Assembly (NCBI GenBank): GCA_031424095.1
Contig: JANPGU010000174.1
Location: 1-16,413, forward strand
From: ZC4RG30 sp031424095
Lineage (GTDB): Bacteria; Pseudomonadota; Gammaproteobacteria; Steroidobacterales; Steroidobacteraceae
Reading direction: 5' to 3'
Length of the DNA: 16,413 nt
The notes below the pieces were generated by a model. That model did no database searches. It had not been told where the DNA came from and saw only the letters and a list, made by a program, of their open reading frames with translations. Positions within the stretch are counted from its first letter, which is position 1. Every line of letters starts with the position of its first letter. The position numbers and the translations under genes were made by a program. Of the stretch, positions 7,800-15,510 are shown one piece after another.

Positions 7800-8672
7800 A
7801 TGATCCGCACGACAATATTGCTGCTTTGCGCGCTAGCGACCACTGCCACTGCCGCGCCGCTCACCGTCAAAGTGGTGCTCGCCAGCGAGCCCAGCCTGAA
7901 CGCCACCAGCACTCTGCTGCTGGGAGAGAAGGACGCCGTGCTGGTGGATGTGCCGTTCACGCGCTCCGATGGTCATCGCCTCGTGGCCGAGGTGCTCGAG
8001 ACCGGCCGCACACTGCGCACCATCTACATTACGCACGATCACCCGGATCACTTTCTCAGCCTCGAGGTGCTGGCGGAAGCCTTCCCCAACGCGCGCATCA
8101 TCACCGCGGCGCCGATTGTGGAAGACATCTGGCGTTCGCTGCCACTGAAGATCAAGCGCTGGGGGCCGTTGCTGGGCGCCAATGGCCCGCATCACCCGGT
8201 GGTGCCCGAGGCGCTGGCGGGCAGTTCCTTCACGCTCGAGGGCAACGAGATCCGCGTGCTGGGTCCGATGCAGGGCGACCATGTGCATGCCACCGCGCTG
8301 TGGGTGCCGTCGATCAGCACGCTGATCGCCGGCGACCTGCTGTTCGCGGATGTGCACCTGTGGCTGGGCGAGCACACGCCTGCGCAGCGCAAGGCCTGGC
8401 TTGGCGTGCTCGACCAGTTCGACGCACTGAAGCCCGTGATGGTTGTGGCCGGCCATCGACCGCCCGGTGTTTCCGACGACGCGCGCGCGCTGAATTTCAC
8501 CCGCGACTATCTGGTGGCCTTCGAGGCGGAGGTGAAAGTCTCGAAGAACTCCGCCGACCTCATCGCGCGCCTGAAGAAGCGCTTCCCGCAGGCGCACGAT
8601 TACATCGATGGCTTCATCCTGAACAACTCCGCGCAGGTTGCGATGGGAGAAACACCACCGTGGACGGAATGA
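7800..8672 (+). CDS. Secreted metallo-beta-lactamase-fold hydrolase
   Basis: A 290-residue zinc-type hydrolase, probably periplasmic: residues 1-19 (MIRTTILLLCALATTATAA) form a clear signal peptide. The metal-binding motif is complete: THDHPDH (His79, His81, Asp83, His84), a further His in the GDHVHATALW segment, the bridging Asp in LIAGDLLF and a final His in VVAGHRPPG. ATG at 7800 has AGGAG six bases upstream; a TTG at 7797 is less likely. The stop overlaps the next start as ATGA, so it is the first gene of a translationally coupled operon with a Tat protein, a VAO-type flavoprotein and a cytochrome c. The substrate is unknown; a lactone, ester or conjugate of the phenolic compound is conceivable. 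The fold is confident, the role is not. Confidence 0.88.
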   Translation: MIRTTILLLCALATTATAAPLTVKVVLASEPSLNATSTLLLGEKDAVLVDVPFTRSDGHRLVAEVLETGRTLRTIYITHDHPDHFLSLEVLAEAFPNARIITAAPIVEDIWRSLPLKIKRWGPLLGANGPHHPVVPEALAGSSFTLEGNEIRVLGPMQGDHVHATALWVPSISTLIAGDLLFADVHLWLGEHTPAQRKAWLGVLDQFDALKPVMVVAGHRPPGVSDDARALNFTRDYLVAFEAEVKVSKNSADLIARLKKRFPQAHDYIDGFILNNSAQVAMGETPPWTE

Positions 8673-9055
8673 ACCGACGCGCATTCCTGCAGGGAAGCGC
8701 GGGCGCTGCCGCGCTGGTGGCCGCCAGCAACTCCCTCGCCGCACCGCCGTCACTGACGGCGCTGCCCAGCGCCACCGGCGTGCCGGTGCTGTTCGATGCG
8801 CGCTTTCCCGCGGCGCGCGCCCATGCGGAAAAGCTGGCCGGGGCGCAGCAGCCCCTGCTGGCGTTGCCTGGCGACGCCACGGATATGATGCAGGCATTCG
8901 CCGCAGGGCGCGGTCCGCAGCGGCTCATCGGCGTCACAGCCGAATCCGTGCCTTTCTGCCTGGGGGAGCTCGCGCCCCGCGACAGGCGCCCGAAACTCAC
9001 CCTGCGTCGACTCGACCGGGATCTCTTTGCCTGGCATCTGGTGCGCACTGCATGA
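8669..9055 (+). CDS. Small Tat-signal protein of unknown function, flavoprotein-associated
   Basis: 128 residues with an obvious twin-arginine signal: MNRRAFLQGSAGAAALVAA, then NSLAAPP. The mature part is about 100 residues, has one Cys (VPFCLGEL), no haem motif and no domain I recognise. It begins inside the stop of the hydrolase gene (ATGA at 8669) and ends overlapping the flavoprotein start (ATGA at 9052), so its synthesis is tied to both. An uncharacterised gene, pchX, is, as I recall, also found beside the flavoprotein gene in Pseudomonas 4-cresol operons; this could be its counterpart by position. The arrangement mirrors the dehydrogenase small subunit at 4086-4724 and suggests a hitch-hiker or assembly factor that exports the signal-less flavoprotein. 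This role is inference. Confidence 0.82.
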   Translation: MNRRAFLQGSAGAAALVAASNSLAAPPSLTALPSATGVPVLFDARFPAARAHAEKLAGAQQPLLALPGDATDMMQAFAAGRGPQRLIGVTAESVPFCLGELAPRDRRPKLTLRRLDRDLFAWHLVRTA

Positions 9056-10620
9056 CACCCACAACGCTGCCTCCCGGCCTCGCGGAAAGCGACTTCAACG
9101 ACGCGATGGCGGAATTCCGGCGCGTCGTTGGTGATCAATACGTCTTCACCGGCGATGCGCTTGCCGCGTATCGCGATCCGTATTCCATCGAGGACGACTC
9201 GAATTTCGCAGCGTCCGCCGCCGTCGCGCCCGACAGCGCCGAGCAGGTGCAGGCCGTGGTGAAGGTGGCAAACCAGTATGGCGTGCCGCTGTGGACGATC
9301 TCCTGCGGCAAGAACCATGGCTACGGGGGCGCCGCGCCGCGCATGGCCGGCACCGTGGTGCTGGACCTCGCGCGCATGAACCGCATCCTCGAAATCAATG
9401 TGGATTCGGGCTATGCGCTGGTGGAACCCGGCGTGAGCTACTTCGACCTGTATCGCTACATCCAGGAAAAGGGCCTCAAGCTGTGGCTCGACGTGCCCGA
9501 TCCGGGCTGGGGCAGCGTGGTGGGCAACGCGCTGGAGCGTGGCATCGGCTACACGCCCTATGGCGATCACTTCATGATGCAGTGTGGCATGGAGGTGGTG
9601 CTGGCCAACGGCGACATCATGCGCACCGGCATGGGCGCCATGCCGAAGAGCAGCACCTGGCAGCTGTTCAAGTACGGCTTCGGTCCGTACGTCGACGGCA
9701 TGTTCACGCAGTCCAACTACGGCATCGTCACCAAGATGGGCATCTGGCTGATGCCCGAGCCGCCGGGCTACCGCCCCTACATGATCAGCTTCCAGCGCGA
9801 GGAAGACCTGGAGCAGTTGATCGAGATCCTGCGCCCACTGAAGGTGAACAATGTCATCCAGAACGCCGCCACGATTCGCAGCCTGCTGCTGGTGGCCGGC
9901 ATCAACGCCACGCGCAGCCAGTACCACAGTGGTCCAGGGCCCATCCCCGACAGCGCGGCGAAGAAGATCATGGCCGAGCAGGACATTGGCATGTGGAATT
10001 TCTATGGCGCGCTGTATGGGCCGCCGCCGCTGATGGATGTGCTCTGGAGCATCACGCGCGATGCCTTTGCCTCGGTACCCGGCGCGCGCTTCTTCACCCC
10101 AGAGGAGCGCCCGCACGAGAATGATGTTCTGAAGCATCGCGCCATGACCATGCGCGGAGTGCCCCGGCTCACCGAGTACAGCTTCGTGAACTGGGTCGGC
10201 GGCGGCGGTCACATCGGCTTCTCACCGGTATCGCCCATCAATGGCAAGGAGGCGCTGCAGCAGTACCTCATGGTGCGCGACCGGCTGGCGCAGTATGGCT
10301 TCGACTATCTTTCCGTATTCGCCATTGGCTGGCGCGAGCTGCACCATGTGATCGAACTGGTGTTCGACCGGCGCGATCCGGAGGAGAAGCGCAAGGCTTA
10401 CGAGGTGTTTGGCGTCATGGTGCGCGAGGCGGCGGAGGCCGGTTATGGTGAATACCGCACGCACATCTCGTTCATGGACCAGGTGGCGAAGACCTACAGC
10501 TGGAACGACCACGCGCAGCTGCGCTTCCAGCAGACGCTGAAGGATGCGCTGGATCCGAAGGGCATCCTCTCCCCCGGCAAACAGGGCATCTGGCCGGCGC
10601 GCTACCGGCAAGGAGCCTGA
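9052..10620 (+). CDS. VAO-family FAD oxidoreductase (eugenol hydroxylase / 4-cresol dehydrogenase-type flavoprotein)
   Basis: 522 residues, the length of 4-cresol dehydrogenase flavoproteins. Oxidises para-alkyl or allyl phenols through a quinone methide, passing electrons to the cytochrome c encoded next. The N-terminal FAD-binding domain includes SCGKNHGYGGAAPRM and GNALERGIGYTPYGDH; the C-terminal substrate domain includes GYGEYRTHISFMDQ. Tyr468-Arg469 there match the phenolate-binding pair known in vanillyl-alcohol oxidase. By spacing, His386 (GGGGHIGFSP) corresponds to the flavin-linking His and Asp150 (LDVPDPGWG) to the catalytic Asp of that enzyme; 4-cresol dehydrogenase uses Tyr for the link, so this looks closer to the VAO/eugenol-hydroxylase branch. 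No signal peptide is present although the cytochrome partner is exported. The ATG overlaps the stop of the preceding Tat-protein gene. Exact substrate is unknown. Confidence 0.92.
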   Translation: MTPTTLPPGLAESDFNDAMAEFRRVVGDQYVFTGDALAAYRDPYSIEDDSNFAASAAVAPDSAEQVQAVVKVANQYGVPLWTISCGKNHGYGGAAPRMAGTVVLDLARMNRILEINVDSGYALVEPGVSYFDLYRYIQEKGLKLWLDVPDPGWGSVVGNALERGIGYTPYGDHFMMQCGMEVVLANGDIMRTGMGAMPKSSTWQLFKYGFGPYVDGMFTQSNYGIVTKMGIWLMPEPPGYRPYMISFQREEDLEQLIEILRPLKVNNVIQNAATIRSLLLVAGINATRSQYHSGPGPIPDSAAKKIMAEQDIGMWNFYGALYGPPPLMDVLWSITRDAFASVPGARFFTPEERPHENDVLKHRAMTMRGVPRLTEYSFVNWVGGGGHIGFSPVSPINGKEALQQYLMVRDRLAQYGFDYLSVFAIGWRELHHVIELVFDRRDPEEKRKAYEVFGVMVREAAEAGYGEYRTHISFMDQVAKTYSWNDHAQLRFQQTLKDALDPKGILSPGKQGIWPARYRQGA

Positions 10621-10622
10621 TC

Positions 10623-10985
10623 ATGCGTCACTCGATTCATGCGATCACCCTGCTGATGCTGACCACGTCGATTCCGCCGGCCACGTTCGCCGCAGAAACC
10701 GATATAGCCGCGGGCAAGGCGTTGTTTGATCGCTGGTGCGCCGAATGCCACGCCCCCGGACACGGTCACCCCGGCACGCAGCAACTTGAGCGGCTGCGCG
10801 GCGCAAAACTCGCGCAGCTCGAATCGCGCAATGACCTGAACGCCATGCTGATCCGCTATGTGGCGCGCCGCGGTCAGAACACCATGCCGGCCTATAGACC
10901 CAGCGAGATCACCGATACCGGCCTGGACCAGATCGCGCGGTACCTGGGTCGCAATGCGCCAGGGGCCAGGAAGAGCCAGCGCTGA
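10623..10985 (+). CDS. Small monohaem c-type cytochrome, electron acceptor of the flavoprotein
   Basis: 120 residues with a signal peptide (MRHSIHAITLLMLTTSIPPA, cleaved near TFAAE). The single haem site is CAECH, Cys39-Cys42-His43, and the likely axial Met is Met88 in NTMPAYRPSEI, the usual class I arrangement. Size and position match the cytochrome subunits of 4-cresol dehydrogenase and eugenol hydroxylase, which bind tightly to the flavoprotein and pass electrons to the respiratory chain in the periplasm. ATG at 10623 follows AAGGAG by seven bases and lies two bases after the flavoprotein stop, so it is the fourth gene of the operon. No aldehyde dehydrogenase follows, unlike the known 4-cresol operons. 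Confidence 0.92.
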   Translation: MRHSIHAITLLMLTTSIPPATFAAETDIAAGKALFDRWCAECHAPGHGHPGTQQLERLRGAKLAQLESRNDLNAMLIRYVARRGQNTMPAYRPSEITDTGLDQIARYLGRNAPGARKSQR

Positions 10986-11047
10986 CGTGGTGTTCGCGAT
11001 ACGCCCACATGGGTGGTGGGGACCACGGTCCTGTATCATTTTCCGCA

Positions 11048-13375
11048 ATGAAAACGCTCACTAGCCTGTTCCGCAAGACACCTGCGCCGCCAGCACCAGT
11101 TGCCGAGACTCCTCCAGCGATTTCCGAACCCGCCCCACCGGCGGTCGATCCGGAGGAGCAGCGACAACTGCTGCGCGCGATCGAATCCGGTTCCATGGAG
11201 TCCACGGAACTCATGCGACTCGCCGTGGAGGGTCAGACCACCCGCCTGCGCCAGGCGGCGGCAGGCGCAATTCAGGATCCGGCTTCCTGGCAGGCAGTGT
11301 TGCCGCAGCTGCGCGGCCGCGACAAGGCTGCGTACAAGCTGATCAAACAACGTCTCGACGCGATGCTGGCCGAGCAGCGCAATCTGACACAAACCACAGC
11401 CGATGCCGAGACGCTCTGTGCCTCGATTGAAAAACATGCCGCAAGACCGCATGACGCGCTGTTCGCGCCGACCCTGTCGGCGTACTTCGCCCGCTGGCAG
11501 GCCCTGCCCGCTGAACTCGATGCGGAGATCCGTCGGCGTGGACAGCTGGCCCTCGAACGTTGCCAGGCAATCATCGCGGCGCATGAGCGTGAGGTTGTGC
11601 GGATCGCTGCAGAGCGTGCAGCCGAGCAATCCCGTGCGTCCGAACTTGAGGCAGAACTGCTGTTGCAGCAGCAGGCGGCAGCCGCACAAGCCGCCGTCGA
11701 TGCGAGCGAACAGGCGGCGGCGGACCAGGCCCGCGAGGCGGAATCCCACGCCGAGGCTCTGGCGCTCACCGAGAAACAGTCTGCCGAAGCGAAGTCCCAC
11801 GCCGAGATCGGCAGTCTGATACGCCTCAGCGGCGCCGCCCTGGGCCGGGGTGAGACACGCAAATCGGCATGGTTCCGACAATCCATCGAAACTGCACTGG
11901 CAGCCGCGCCGCCGTTACCGCCACTGCTGGCGCGCAGTCTGGAACAACTCGATACGCGGCTGAACGAACTGCGCCAGTGGAAGGACTATGTCGCTGCCCC
12001 CAAGCGCATCGAACTGATCGAGGAAGTGGCAGCATTGATCGGAGTGAACGAGCCGCCTGCGACACTGATGGAACAACTGCGGGCGCTGCGGCAGGAGTGG
12101 CGCACGATCAACAAGGGCGTCGCGGTCGAAGCAACCGCCGAGTCGGCTCGATTCGAGCAGGCGTATACCGCTGCATTCAAGCCCTGCCAGGTCTACCTCA
12201 CCGAGCTGGCCACGATCCGGCGCAACAACCTTGATGCCCGCAAGCAGGTACTGGAGCGGGTGCTGAAATTCGAGGCTGGCCTTCCTGCCGAGCAGGCCGA
12301 TCATCCCCTGATCATGCGCGTGCTGCGCGAAGCACCACAGGCGTGGCGCGGCCACTCCCCTGTCGATCGCGATGCCGGGCGTGCGCTCGATGCGGAATTC
12401 TTCCCCACACTGGATCGGCTGCGCGCGAGGGTCGCCGCCTGGCACACTGCCAACGCCACAGACAAGCTGGGTCTGATCGCGCGCGCGTTGCAACTCACGA
12501 CGACAACGGACCTCGCTCGAGCAATCGACGAAGTGAAACTCCTGCAGGCGCAATGGAAGTCGACCGGCCCAGTACCTCACGCGCAGTCCCAGGCGATGTG
12601 GGAGGAGTTTCGTGCGCTATGCAACGCGGTTTATGAACGACGCCAGCAGGAGTTCGCACAGCAGAATGCGACACTCGAACAGGCGAAGGCCGCCGCCTGT
12701 GACCTGTGCAGCCAGATCGAAAAGGCGAGCCAGCAGGGCCCCGCGGATCGCCCCAGCGGTGAAGCGAAGCTGCGCGAGTGGCAGGAGGCGTTCCATGCCC
12801 TGGGCGAACTGCCGCGTAATGACGCACGCTCACTGCGCGAGCGTTACGAGCGTGCCATGTCGCGCTATGACTCGCAGATCGCCGGACTCGCGCAGCGTGA
12901 TGCCGAAGCCGTCGAGACCAATGCACTTGCGGCCGCCCGTCTCGTGCGCGCCTTCCAGAGGGCCGTTATAGAGGGCGATGCCGCCCGCGACGAGTTGAAG
13001 ACTGCCGCCGAAGCCTTCATTGCCAGCGTCCCGCGCTGGCCCAGCAAGGCCATCCTGCAGGCGCTGCGGCAGGCGCTCGCCCGTGCGGACAGCGCAGAGT
13101 TCACGCAGTCCGATGACGCTGTGCGCGAACAGGACCTGCGCAAGCTGTGCATCCAGGCGGAGATCCTGAGTGACGCCGCAACCCCTAAGGAAGACGCCAG
13201 CCTGCGCCGCAATCAGGAGATGCAGATGCTGCGCCAGGGACTTGGCCAGGCGCGACAGGCCGATGCTCGCGTCTGGGACAACATGCGGGTCGAATGGCTG
13301 GGGCTGGCTCCCGCACAGGCCTCGGTGCATGACGATCTGGAGCGGCGGTTCATGCGTTGCCTGAAACGAGGATGA
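11048..13375 (+). CDS. DUF349 domain-containing coiled-coil protein
   Basis: 775 residues, cytoplasmic, without signal peptide. The order is: a short basic start (MKTLTSLFRK), a Pro/Ala-rich linker to about residue 37, a helical region, a long Ala/Gln/Glu-rich coiled coil at about residues 170-260 (many HAE, EQA and QQQ runs), then DUF349-like repeats. The clearest repeat reads LQAQWKSTGPVPHAQSQAMW with EEFRALCNAVYERRQ; an earlier copy is LRQEWRTINKGV with FEQAYTAAFKPC. The biochemical role of DUF349 proteins is not established to my knowledge. ATG at 11048 was chosen because the sequence upstream to 11009 (MGGGDHGPVSF) is not protein-like. There is no recognisable ribosome-binding site, but TATCAT at 11034-11039 lies where a -10 box for a leaderless transcript would be. 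It is not obviously linked to its neighbours. Confidence 0.88.
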   Translation: MKTLTSLFRKTPAPPAPVAETPPAISEPAPPAVDPEEQRQLLRAIESGSMESTELMRLAVEGQTTRLRQAAAGAIQDPASWQAVLPQLRGRDKAAYKLIKQRLDAMLAEQRNLTQTTADAETLCASIEKHAARPHDALFAPTLSAYFARWQALPAELDAEIRRRGQLALERCQAIIAAHEREVVRIAAERAAEQSRASELEAELLLQQQAAAAQAAVDASEQAAADQAREAESHAEALALTEKQSAEAKSHAEIGSLIRLSGAALGRGETRKSAWFRQSIETALAAAPPLPPLLARSLEQLDTRLNELRQWKDYVAAPKRIELIEEVAALIGVNEPPATLMEQLRALRQEWRTINKGVAVEATAESARFEQAYTAAFKPCQVYLTELATIRRNNLDARKQVLERVLKFEAGLPAEQADHPLIMRVLREAPQAWRGHSPVDRDAGRALDAEFFPTLDRLRARVAAWHTANATDKLGLIARALQLTTTTDLARAIDEVKLLQAQWKSTGPVPHAQSQAMWEEFRALCNAVYERRQQEFAQQNATLEQAKAAACDLCSQIEKASQQGPADRPSGEAKLREWQEAFHALGELPRNDARSLRERYERAMSRYDSQIAGLAQRDAEAVETNALAAARLVRAFQRAVIEGDAARDELKTAAEAFIASVPRWPSKAILQALRQALARADSAEFTQSDDAVREQDLRKLCIQAEILSDAATPKEDASLRRNQEMQMLRQGLGQARQADARVWDNMRVEWLGLAPAQASVHDDLERRFMRCLKRG

Positions 13376-13488
13376 GACCGGAAATTGGCGGAGAGTGAGA
13401 GATCCCAACCGCGGGGTGACTTGACCGCAATGCGGCACCACGCCGTCTGATACCCTATTTCCTTTATCAACCTTTGCGGAGCGAGCTC

Positions 13489-13791
13489 ATGCAAGCAGCA
13501 GATGCCGGGCGCGCAATCACTCGGCTACAGGAACTCGTGAATTCCGGGCCTGGAGAAAACACCGAGGCGTTGCATGAAGCGCTGGCAATCCTGGTGAGTC
13601 TTGGCTCAAGCGCTGCCACCGGATACCAGTCGGAGAAACTGGCCGCGACAAAGGGAAGTTTTGAAACGTGGCTTGGCATTCGTGAATGGCAGGCATTTGG
13701 CGAAGATCACAAGATCTTTCGTGCCCAACTGCTGCTGGACATCGAGAAACTGCGCAAAGCGCTTGCCCGGGGAGCCTCCGGCCAGGATTAG
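13489..13791 (+). CDS. Small hypothetical protein, 100 aa
   Basis: A predicted helical cytoplasmic protein with no signal peptide, Cys or motif that I recognise; it contains SETWL-like and AFGEDHKIFRAQLLLDIEKL segments. ATG at 13489 is preceded by GGAG at 13478-13481; an in-frame TTG at 13474 is possible but less likely. TTGACC at 13421-13426 resembles a -35 box, but no -10 lies at normal spacing. The 113-base gap from the DUF349 gene and the 43-base gap to the next gene allow it to be either monocistronic or the lead gene for the propeller protein. The long open frame with ordinary amino-acid composition supports a real gene. Confidence 0.6.
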   Translation: MQAADAGRAITRLQELVNSGPGENTEALHEALAILVSLGSSAATGYQSEKLAATKGSFETWLGIREWQAFGEDHKIFRAQLLLDIEKLRKALARGASGQD

Positions 13792-13834
13792 TCTGGACGC
13801 ATCTGAATAGTCGGTCAGTTTCGGAGTGGTGAGC

Positions 13835-14890
13835 ATGAAAATACACAGAGGGTTGCCAGTCCTTTTGCTGCTATTGCTGGCAGAGGGGACGTACTCCCAG
13901 CCGGCATGTGAACCTTCCGGTGAGCTGCAGTTCGTCTGTGGTCCAAAGAATGCGGAAGATCTGGTGCTCGTGCCGGGCACGCGCTGGATTCTCAGCAGTG
14001 GCATGGCCGATGGTGCGAGCTTCTTTCTGATCGATTCGCGCGGCGGTGCCTGGCGACCTCTGACGTTTGCTGTGAAGCCGAACGTGGCATTCACCCACTG
14101 CCCCTCCCCACCCGTTGTGACCAACTTCCACAGTCATGGTCTCAGCATCCGCGACATAGGCCGTGGCATCTCCCGGCTACATGTCGTGGGACACGGTGCA
14201 CGTGAGGCGATCGAGGTATTCGACGTTGCCGTCGGCGCCAATGGCCCCGCACTCACCTGGATAGGCTGCGTGCCGATGCTGGATGGTCTTGCGGCCAACA
14301 GTGTTGCTTCATTCGCAGACGGCTCGATCGTTGCTACCGTGCTGCTCATGCCTGGCAGGTCATTTCTGGATTCCGTTGAAAAGCGCCCGACTGGGGCGGT
14401 TTTCGAGTGGGCGCAAGGGAGCAAAGGTTTCGTGCAAGTGGTTGGGACTGCTCTTCCCGGCAACAACGGCATTGAAGTTGCCCCGGACGGACGCGAGTTC
14501 TATGTTGTTTCTTCCGGACTTCAGACAGTCGTGGCGTTCTCGCACAGCAATCCAGCCCGGCAACTGCGCAGCACTCGACCATTGCCGTTCACGCCGGACA
14601 ATGTTCACCGCGGGCCGGATGGACGCCTGTTTACCGCGGGAATGGCCAATGACGTACCGGAATGTGGCGGTGCACCCGGTCCGGGACATGACCTGTCAAG
14701 GCTCTCAACCTGCCCGCGCGGCACCATCGCGGCAGCCATTGACGCGCGCACGCTCCAGCACGAACTCATTGTCGAGACACCGGCCGTTCCGGCTTTCAGC
14801 AACGCAACGATGGTCCTGCCAGTGGAGCGACAGTTCTGGCTGGGAACATTCTCGGGCGACCGTATCGCCCATGGTGCATTGCGACGCTGA
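13835..14890 (+). CDS. Exported beta-propeller-like protein (SMP-30/gluconolactonase-like)
   Basis: 351 residues. Residues 1 to about 22 (KIHRGLPVLLLLLLAEGTYS) form a signal peptide, so it is periplasmic or secreted. The mature protein has repeating strand patterns typical of six-bladed propellers: LHVVGHGAREAIEVFDV, NGIEVAPDGREFYVVSSG, FTPDNVHRGPDGRLFTAG and FWLGTFSGDRIAH. The NGIEVAPDG and PDNVHRGPDGRL elements resemble metal-binding loops of the SMP-30/gluconolactonase, paraoxonase and strictosidine-synthase-like group. Several Cys (including CGPKN, THCPSP and the DVPECGGAPG/STCPRG pair) may form disulfides. ATG at 13835 has GGAG eight bases upstream; two in-frame GTG codons (13826, 13829) are alternatives. 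Fold assignment is by pattern, activity unknown; a lactonase or esterase is one possibility. Confidence 0.75.
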   Translation: MKIHRGLPVLLLLLLAEGTYSQPACEPSGELQFVCGPKNAEDLVLVPGTRWILSSGMADGASFFLIDSRGGAWRPLTFAVKPNVAFTHCPSPPVVTNFHSHGLSIRDIGRGISRLHVVGHGAREAIEVFDVAVGANGPALTWIGCVPMLDGLAANSVASFADGSIVATVLLMPGRSFLDSVEKRPTGAVFEWAQGSKGFVQVVGTALPGNNGIEVAPDGREFYVVSSGLQTVVAFSHSNPARQLRSTRPLPFTPDNVHRGPDGRLFTAGMANDVPECGGAPGPGHDLSRLSTCPRGTIAAAIDARTLQHELIVETPAVPAFSNATMVLPVERQFWLGTFSGDRIAHGALRR

Positions 14891-14913
14891 GGAGCAAGAT
14901 CACGCCCAGCCAA

Positions 14914-15507
14914 CTACGTTCTCCACTGGTTCGCCCGAATGTTCCTGGCAGCCAAACTGGCGGTTTCCTCAATGCGTTTGGCGCGGGTCGGCGCGGTCCT
15001 CGCGTTTCCAATCCATTCGAGAATGCCACGCTTCACAGATCGAGGGAACGCATCGAAAATCTTCGCTGCTGGCAAATGTTTGGAAAACGCCATTGCAAGA
15101 TCATCTGGAATCTCAAGATTCTCAACGGCGTCGAGCGCCGACCAGGACCCGTCCTGCTTTGCCTCGTTCACTCGCGCCAATCCCGCTGCCGTCATTCGGT
15201 GCGTGGAAATCGCTCGCGCTACACGTTCCTTGTTCAATCTTGACCATCCCGAACCTGCTTTCCGCGGCGCATACCACAGCATGGAGCGTGCGTCGTCCAG
15301 TTTCCGTGGTTTGCTGTCGATCCATCCGAAGCATATGGCCTCGGTGACTGCCGCTTCATATTCGAGCCGCGGCTGCAGCGACCCCTTCTTGTAGGTAATC
15401 AACCAAACACCCTCACCGCGCGCATGGTGCATGGTTAGCCACGCGCGCCACTCCTGCAGCGATTTTGGATGGACCGAATTTGGCGGTGGCCTGACCGTCA
15501 CTTGCAA
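14914..15507 (-). CDS. YdeI/OmpD-associated family protein
   Basis: 197 residues matching the YdeI family pattern: SLQEWRAWLTMHHARGEGVW and LITYKK near the start, YEAAVTEAICFGWIDSKPRKLD in the middle with the family's FGWIDS block, then YAPRKAGSGWSRLNKERV and, near the end, a helical ILEWIGNARTAPTRAKRIEE. Relatives are described as bacteriocin-protection or OmpD-associated, but their biochemical role is unclear. No signal peptide. An in-frame TAG lies directly before the TTG at 15507, so the start must be that TTG or the GTG at 15501; there is no ATG in the first 80 codons at a sensible place. The TAG is at the same time the stop of the upstream SDR gene, which makes the two genes an operon with a three-base gap. 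Local GC is lower than elsewhere in the window. Confidence 0.85.
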   Translation of the reverse strand: MQVTVRPPPNSVHPKSLQEWRAWLTMHHARGEGVWLITYKKGSLQPRLEYEAAVTEAICFGWIDSKPRKLDDARSMLWYAPRKAGSGWSRLNKERVARAISTHRMTAAGLARVNEAKQDGSWSALDAVENLEIPDDLAMAFSKHLPAAKIFDAFPRSVKRGILEWIGNARTAPTRAKRIEETASLAARNIRANQWRT

Positions 15508-15510
15508 GCC

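Noticed and set aside
8614..10212. 532-codon minus-strand open frame opposite the Tat protein and flavoprotein genes
   Set aside because: Crosses gene boundaries of a well-supported operon and shows no domain; a shadow frame.
10342..10347. His431-His432 of the flavoprotein as the covalent FAD attachment site
   Set aside because: Only 36 residues before the Tyr-Arg pair, whereas vanillyl-alcohol oxidase has about 81; His386 fits the spacing.
10990..11040. GTGGT-GGGG-ACCAC hairpin after the cytochrome gene as a terminator
   Set aside because: Five-base stem and no T-run; too weak to call.
13421..13456. TTGACC with TACCCT as a promoter for the 100-aa gene
   Set aside because: Spacing of 22-24 bases is outside the normal range for a sigma-70-type promoter.
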